Source: Elizabethkingia miricola (GTDB lineage: Bacteria > Bacteroidota > Bacteroidia > Flavobacteriales > Weeksellaceae). From it: a stretch of DNA of 64,000 nucleotides. Location of the stretch: positions 434,001-498,000 of the forward strand of contig NZ_LSGQ01000030.1 in NCBI RefSeq assembly GCF_001675285.1, given 5' to 3'. The translations under genes were made by a program, and so were the position numbers. This document shows positions 61,080-64,000 of this stretch, one piece after another (within the stretch, counting starts at the first letter, position 1; each line of letters begins with the position of its first letter). The notes beneath the pieces are model-generated. The model saw only the letters and a list, made by a program, of their open reading frames with translations, did not search any database and was not told the DNA's origin.

Positions 61080-61640
61080 ATGAAGATTTTATTAGCTTCA
61101 CAATCTCCGAGAAGAAAAGAGCTTATTTCGGCTCTTGGCTATGATTTTAGCACTGTAAAAATAGATTGTGAGGAAATCTATCCGGAATCTTTACCGGTTG
61201 CTGAAATACCTGCTTATTTGTCTGAATTAAAGGCTAAAGCATATACTGCCATAAAAAATGACGAAATCCTGATTACTGCAGATACTATCGTAGTACAAGA
61301 TGGGGAAGTACTGGGAAAACCAAAAGGGGAGGAGGATGCGAGAGAAATGTTGAAAAAACTTTCTGGAAAAACACACCAGGTAATTACAGCTGTCCGTATT
61401 TCATCCGGTGAAAAATTCTTTACATATACAGACATTGCCGATGTTGAAATGGAAGATATTTCGGATGAGGAAATAGATTTCTATATCAGGAATTACAAGC
61501 CAATGGATAAAGCCGGAGCCTATGGAATACAGGAATGGTTGGGTATGGCTAAAATAAAGCGTATCAATGGAAGTTTTTATACCATAATGGGACTTCCAAC
61601 ACATTTGGTATATAAAGGACTGAAGGAATTCGGTTTATAA
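61080..61640 (+). CDS. Maf-like nucleotide pyrophosphatase
   Basis: A 186-residue Maf/HAM1-fold protein. Signature ASQSPRRKELISALGYDF at the N-terminus, the ADTIVVQDGEVLGKPKGEEDA block in the middle (about 67-87) and DKAGAYGIQEW (about 145-155). Maf enzymes hydrolyse dTTP, UTP or modified nucleotides and help prevent misincorporation. It lies 65 bases after kdsC. Confidence 0.93.
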   Translation: MKILLASQSPRRKELISALGYDFSTVKIDCEEIYPESLPVAEIPAYLSELKAKAYTAIKNDEILITADTIVVQDGEVLGKPKGEEDAREMLKKLSGKTHQVITAVRISSGEKFFTYTDIADVEMEDISDEEIDFYIRNYKPMDKAGAYGIQEWLGMAKIKRINGSFYTIMGLPTHLVYKGLKEFGL

Positions 61641-61654
61641 TTCAAGATTTTATA

Positions 61655-61797
61655 CAGATTCCGCTCCATAGGAGTGGTTCTGTAACGCTTTTCGTTGTTT
61701 TGATTTTATGTTTTTAAAACGATTTATAAAATTACAATACTCCAACGCAAAAGTACAATTTATCAGCCTTGGCAAAGTTTGAAACCATGCCAAGGCT
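61655..61797. repeat. Paired hairpins in the maf-tsaB gap (REP-like candidate)
   Basis: Hairpin 1: CAGA-CCGCTCC (61655-61667) pairs with GGAGTGG-TCTG (61671-61682). Hairpin 2 (61765-61797) is an almost perfect palindrome: AGCCTTGGCA pairs with TGCCAAGGCT, and the loop region GTTTGAAAC is itself partly palindromic. Neither is followed by a T-run in a way that fits a standard terminator. Their pairing in a convergent gap resembles repetitive extragenic elements. No second copy occurs in this window. Confidence 0.4.
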
Positions 61798-61836
61798 ACA
61801 AATAAACGATTTTACAATTTTTCAGTTTGGGTAACA

Positions 61837-62514
61837 TTAATTACCAGCTGATTTTTTCTTTACCCCTTGAAAATCTTTCAGATAAAAAGGCTCAAAATAA
61901 GCGATATCTTCAAAGTTTTTATTTTTTACAGCTTCTGATCCCTTGCGTACAAGATGTTGAGCAGAAGGATAGATTTCATCTTTGTATTCCGCTTTTAAAA
62001 GCTTTAGTATTTCCTGGGACTTTTTTGCACCATCTCCAACAAACAGGACTTTATAATCCTGATACTCTGAAAAGCTGTTTTCATCCAGGATTTTGGCTTC
62101 AGTAGGAGATACTTCTTCTCCTTTCTGGTTAAACACCTTGGTATAAACTTCCATTCTGCGGGCATCCATCATAGGAATGATATAATCATATTCACCATTG
62201 AAATATGGCTCAGCCATTGCATCAAGAGAGTTAACAGTTACCAAAGGAATATTCAAACCGAAACAGAAACCTTTAGCTGAAGCTGCTCCAATACGCAAAC
62301 CGGTATAAGAACCTGGCCCTTTGCCCAGACATACAGCTTCAATATCTTTCAGACTAAGCTCAGCTCCTTCTAATGCCCATTCTACAAAAGTATGCAGACT
62401 TTCAGATTGTTTATAATTTTCAGAAGTTTCCTCACAAAGGCTCAACAATTTCTCATCATCCGAGATTGCCACTGAGCAGTTTTTAGAAGAAGTTTCCAGG
62501 TACAAAATTTTCAT
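61837..62514 (-). CDS. tsaB: tRNA threonylcarbamoyladenosine biosynthesis protein TsaB
   Basis: A 225-residue TsaB, an inactive ASKHA-fold partner of TsaD in making t6A37 of ANN-decoding tRNAs. N-terminal ILYLETSSKNCSVAI, then HTFVEWALEGAELSLKDIEAVCLGKGPGSYTGLRIGAASAKGFCFG with the family hallmark GPGSYTGLRIG. A TAACTTTG box (62519-62526 minus) ends four bases from the ATG, suggesting a leaderless transcript. Confidence 0.95.
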   Translation of the reverse strand: MKILYLETSSKNCSVAISDDEKLLSLCEETSENYKQSESLHTFVEWALEGAELSLKDIEAVCLGKGPGSYTGLRIGAASAKGFCFGLNIPLVTVNSLDAMAEPYFNGEYDYIIPMMDARRMEVYTKVFNQKGEEVSPTEAKILDENSFSEYQDYKVLFVGDGAKKSQEILKLLKAEYKDEIYPSAQHLVRKGSEAVKNKNFEDIAYFEPFYLKDFQGVKKKSAGN

Positions 62515-62518
62515 GCTG

Positions 62519-62526
62519 CAAAGTTA
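62519..62526 (-). promoter_or_regulatory. Promoter -7 box of tsaB
   Basis: TAACTTTG on the minus strand, four bases before the start codon. Confidence 0.6.
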
Positions 62527-62566
62527 TAAAAAGTTAAGAGGTTATGAGAACACTGTAATCCAATAT

Positions 62567-63316
62567 CTATTTTCTGAAAATCTGAGTAGGAGAAGCCTGT
62601 GCAGAAGGGTAGATGGTCATATCAGCAATTGTTACATGCTTTGGAGCATTTACAACATAGGAAATAACATCTGCAATATCTTCGGCTTTCAGCGCTTCAT
62701 ATCCTGCATAAACTGTTGCTGCTCTTTCTTTATCTCCTTTAAAGCGAATTTCTGAAAATTCTGTTTCTACAGCTCCTGGTGCAAGATCAGTTATTTTAAT
62801 TCCAAATTCTGTAAGTTCCAGACGCATACCTTCACTTATTGTTTTTACTGCTTTTTTGGAGGCACAATAAACAACTCCATTTGCATAAGTCTGCAATGCT
62901 GCTACAGAGCTAATGTTGATGATATGTCCGGAGGCTCTTTCTTTCATCCCGGGAATAATGCATTTAGACACATATAAAAGTCCTTTTACATTCCCATCCA
63001 TCATCATATCCCAATCAGAAACTTTACCCTCTGTAAGCGGTTCTAAACCGTGTGCATTTCCGGCATTGTTAATCAATATATCTATAGCTTTCCATTTTGC
63101 AGGAAGGCTTGCGATAGCATTCTGTACTTCTTCAAAATTTCGAACATCGAAAGTAAGTGTATATACATCCGTTTTCTGAGCTAATTCTCCTGCAAGCTCT
63201 TCAAGAATTTCTTTTCTTCTTCCACAAAGAATAAGTCTGTAGTTTTCACCAGCAAGTCTTGTCGCTGCTGCTTTTCCTATTCCGGATGTTGCTCCGGTTA
63301 TGAATGCTGTTCTCAT
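62567..63316 (-). CDS. SDR family oxidoreductase (YdfG-like)
   Basis: A 249-residue classical short-chain dehydrogenase. Start 63316 (MRTAFITGATSGIGKA) places the TGATSGIG cofactor motif where the family has it; the longer frame adds unrelated residues. NNAGNAHGLEP, catalytic Ser in INISSVAAL, and YCASKKAV (Y-x-x-x-K) follow. The closest type is the NADP-dependent 3-hydroxy acid dehydrogenase YdfG. It probably acts on serine or other 3-hydroxy acids. Confidence 0.92.
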   Translation of the reverse strand: MRTAFITGATSGIGKAAATRLAGENYRLILCGRRKEILEELAGELAQKTDVYTLTFDVRNFEEVQNAIASLPAKWKAIDILINNAGNAHGLEPLTEGKVSDWDMMMDGNVKGLLYVSKCIIPGMKERASGHIINISSVAALQTYANGVVYCASKKAVKTISEGMRLELTEFGIKITDLAPGAVETEFSEIRFKGDKERAATVYAGYEALKAEDIADVISYVVNAPKHVTIADMTIYPSAQASPTQIFRK

Positions 63317-63394
63317 AAATAAATGTAGCAATGTAATAGTCTGACAGCCCACCATTTGGTATATTTTTACACTGTCAGATGGTTAGTATAATAT

Positions 63395-63757
63395 TCAATC
63401 GATGCTTTCGAAAGCATCATCTATATATTCAAGAGTATATTTTCCGTTTTCAGACAGGATACTGATAATATCAAATTGGACTTCTACTTCTTCATCCAGA
63501 TTTTGTACAAATTCATTGGCTGCCATAATCAGTAATTTTCTCTTTTTCCGATTAACAGCTTCCTCAGGTAAGATAAAGTCATCTGAAGTTCTGGCTTTTA
63601 CTTCTACAATATGGATTACATTGTCCTTCCTTGCAATAATATCTATTTCCGCTTTTTGCCAGTACCAGTTTCGGGCTAAAATCCGATAATGATTTTGCTT
63701 TAAAAAAATGACAGCCTGTTCTTCTGCCAGCTTCCCAAAATCATTATGTTCAGCCAT
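63395..63757 (-). CDS. YraN family protein (UPF0102, endonuclease-like fold)
   Basis: A 120-residue UPF0102 protein with a restriction-endonuclease-like fold: GKLAEEQAVIFLKQNHYRILARNWYWQKAEIDIIARKDNVIHIVEVKAR. The Glu...Asp...E-V-K set (about 12, 39 and 52-54) matches the PD-(D/E)xK metal site. Family members are widespread, and a DNA-repair or processing role is suspected but unproven. It starts five bases after the S66 peptidase gene's stop, in the same direction. Confidence 0.92.
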   Translation of the reverse strand: MAEHNDFGKLAEEQAVIFLKQNHYRILARNWYWQKAEIDIIARKDNVIHIVEVKARTSDDFILPEEAVNRKKRKLLIMAANEFVQNLDEEVEVQFDIISILSENGKYTLEYIDDAFESID

Positions 63758-63762
63758 TCGTT

Positions 63763-64000
63763 TTATTTAAAAGTAATTTGTGCTTTATCTTTTACATTCA
63801 TTTCTACTTCAGCACCTATTATCAGAGGCTGATTATCGAAAATGTGTCCGTTTGGCAATCCGTATGCAACCGGAAAATCGTATTTATCTAATTTCTGAGC
63901 AATAATTTCATAAGCCATAGGATCGAAAGAAGATTCATAATGCTCATTGGTTTTCTCATCGCCCATACCTGTCATTCCACCAACAATTAATCCTTTTATC
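63763..64000 (-). CDS. LD-carboxypeptidase (S66 family), C-terminal part
   Basis: The gene runs off the right edge; the visible frame from 64000 down to the stop at 63763 encodes about 78 residues. IKGLIVGGMTGMGDEK and PVAYGLPNGHIFDNQPLIIGAEVEM, with the conserved His in GLPNGH, match the C-terminal domain of S66 (LdcA/MccF) peptidases. These cleave tetrapeptides in murein recycling. The gene's start and its serine nucleophile are outside the window. Confidence 0.85.
   Translation of the reverse strand, partial: IKGLIVGGMTGMGDEKTNEHYESSFDPMAYEIIAQKLDKYDFPVAYGLPNGHIFDNQPLIIGAEVEMNVKDKAQITFK

Noticed and set aside
1-64000. CRISPR arrays, prophage, insertion sequences and integrated elements
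   Set aside because: I found no spaced direct repeats, transposase or phage structural genes, nor target duplications at the tRNA genes. Gene content is ordinary chromosomal apart from the surface nuclease locus.

Overview
The window is chromosomal DNA of a low-GC flavobacterium. The best fit is Weeksellaceae (Elizabethkingia or Chryseobacterium type). This placement rests on tandem GLPGLI proteins, SusC/SusD and several TonB-dependent receptors, DUF5689 and fimbrillin-like lipoproteins, sigma-ABfr-type promoters (TTTG-N20-TAnnTTTG) and near absence of Shine-Dalgarno sites. The genus is inferred from gene content only. I see no rRNA, insertion sequence, phage or CRISPR array.

Layout. 1-2.6 kb: the tail of one GLPGLI gene, two complete ones, and an L,D-transpeptidase. 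2.7-4.5 kb: divergent msrB and a DUF445 membrane protein. 4.8-9.4 kb: a SusC/SusD pair, then a small double-glycine-leader peptide gene. 9.9-13.5 kb: M1 peptidase, coaX, a GNAT enzyme and convergent tadA with a TonB-C-domain protein. 14.3-18.2 kb: overlapping haem genes hemA-hemC-hemD-hemE. 18.3-22.6 kb: sulfatase, mnmA, flavin reductase, small lipoprotein. 22.7-24.8 kb: a candidate small RNA, an EamA exporter, aat and a DUF3127 protein with an SSB-like acidic tail. 24.97-25.22 kb: tRNA-Leu, tRNA-Gly, tRNA-Leu.

25.8-35.3 kb is the most unusual region: six minus-strand genes, all predicted to be exported. In transcription order they are a fimbrillin-like/NUC1 nuclease fusion lipoprotein, a second fimbrillin-like lipoprotein, a TonB-dependent receptor, a DUF5689 lipoprotein, a secreted endonuclease/exonuclease/phosphatase-fold enzyme and a clostripain-like protease. 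I interpret this as a surface system that cuts extracellular nucleic acid and imports the products.

35.8-41.4 kb is the rod-shape operon mreB-mreC-mreD-pbp2-rodA. 41.7-47.6 kb holds an NlpC/P60 hydrolase, a TonB receptor, tRNA-Asn, rseP and two small outer-membrane proteins. 47.7-56.1 kb holds an omega-amidase-like enzyme, a JmjC-type cupin protein, lipoproteins, an M14 carboxypeptidase, a phosphoesterase, an acetyltransferase, a DUF1579 lipoprotein and lepA. 56.3-59.7 kb has an ECF sigma factor with a membrane protein and a Spy-like periplasmic protein, then a divergent MFS/HxlR pair. 59.75-64 kb has a DUF2520 protein, a KdsC-type phosphatase, Maf, TsaB, an SDR, YraN and the end of an S66 LD-carboxypeptidase.

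Regulatory observations include several genes whose -7 box lies 4-5 bases before the start codon (probably leaderless mRNAs), a promoter-leader sequence shared by two cell-wall enzymes, and an orphan promoter-terminator pair that may encode a short RNA.
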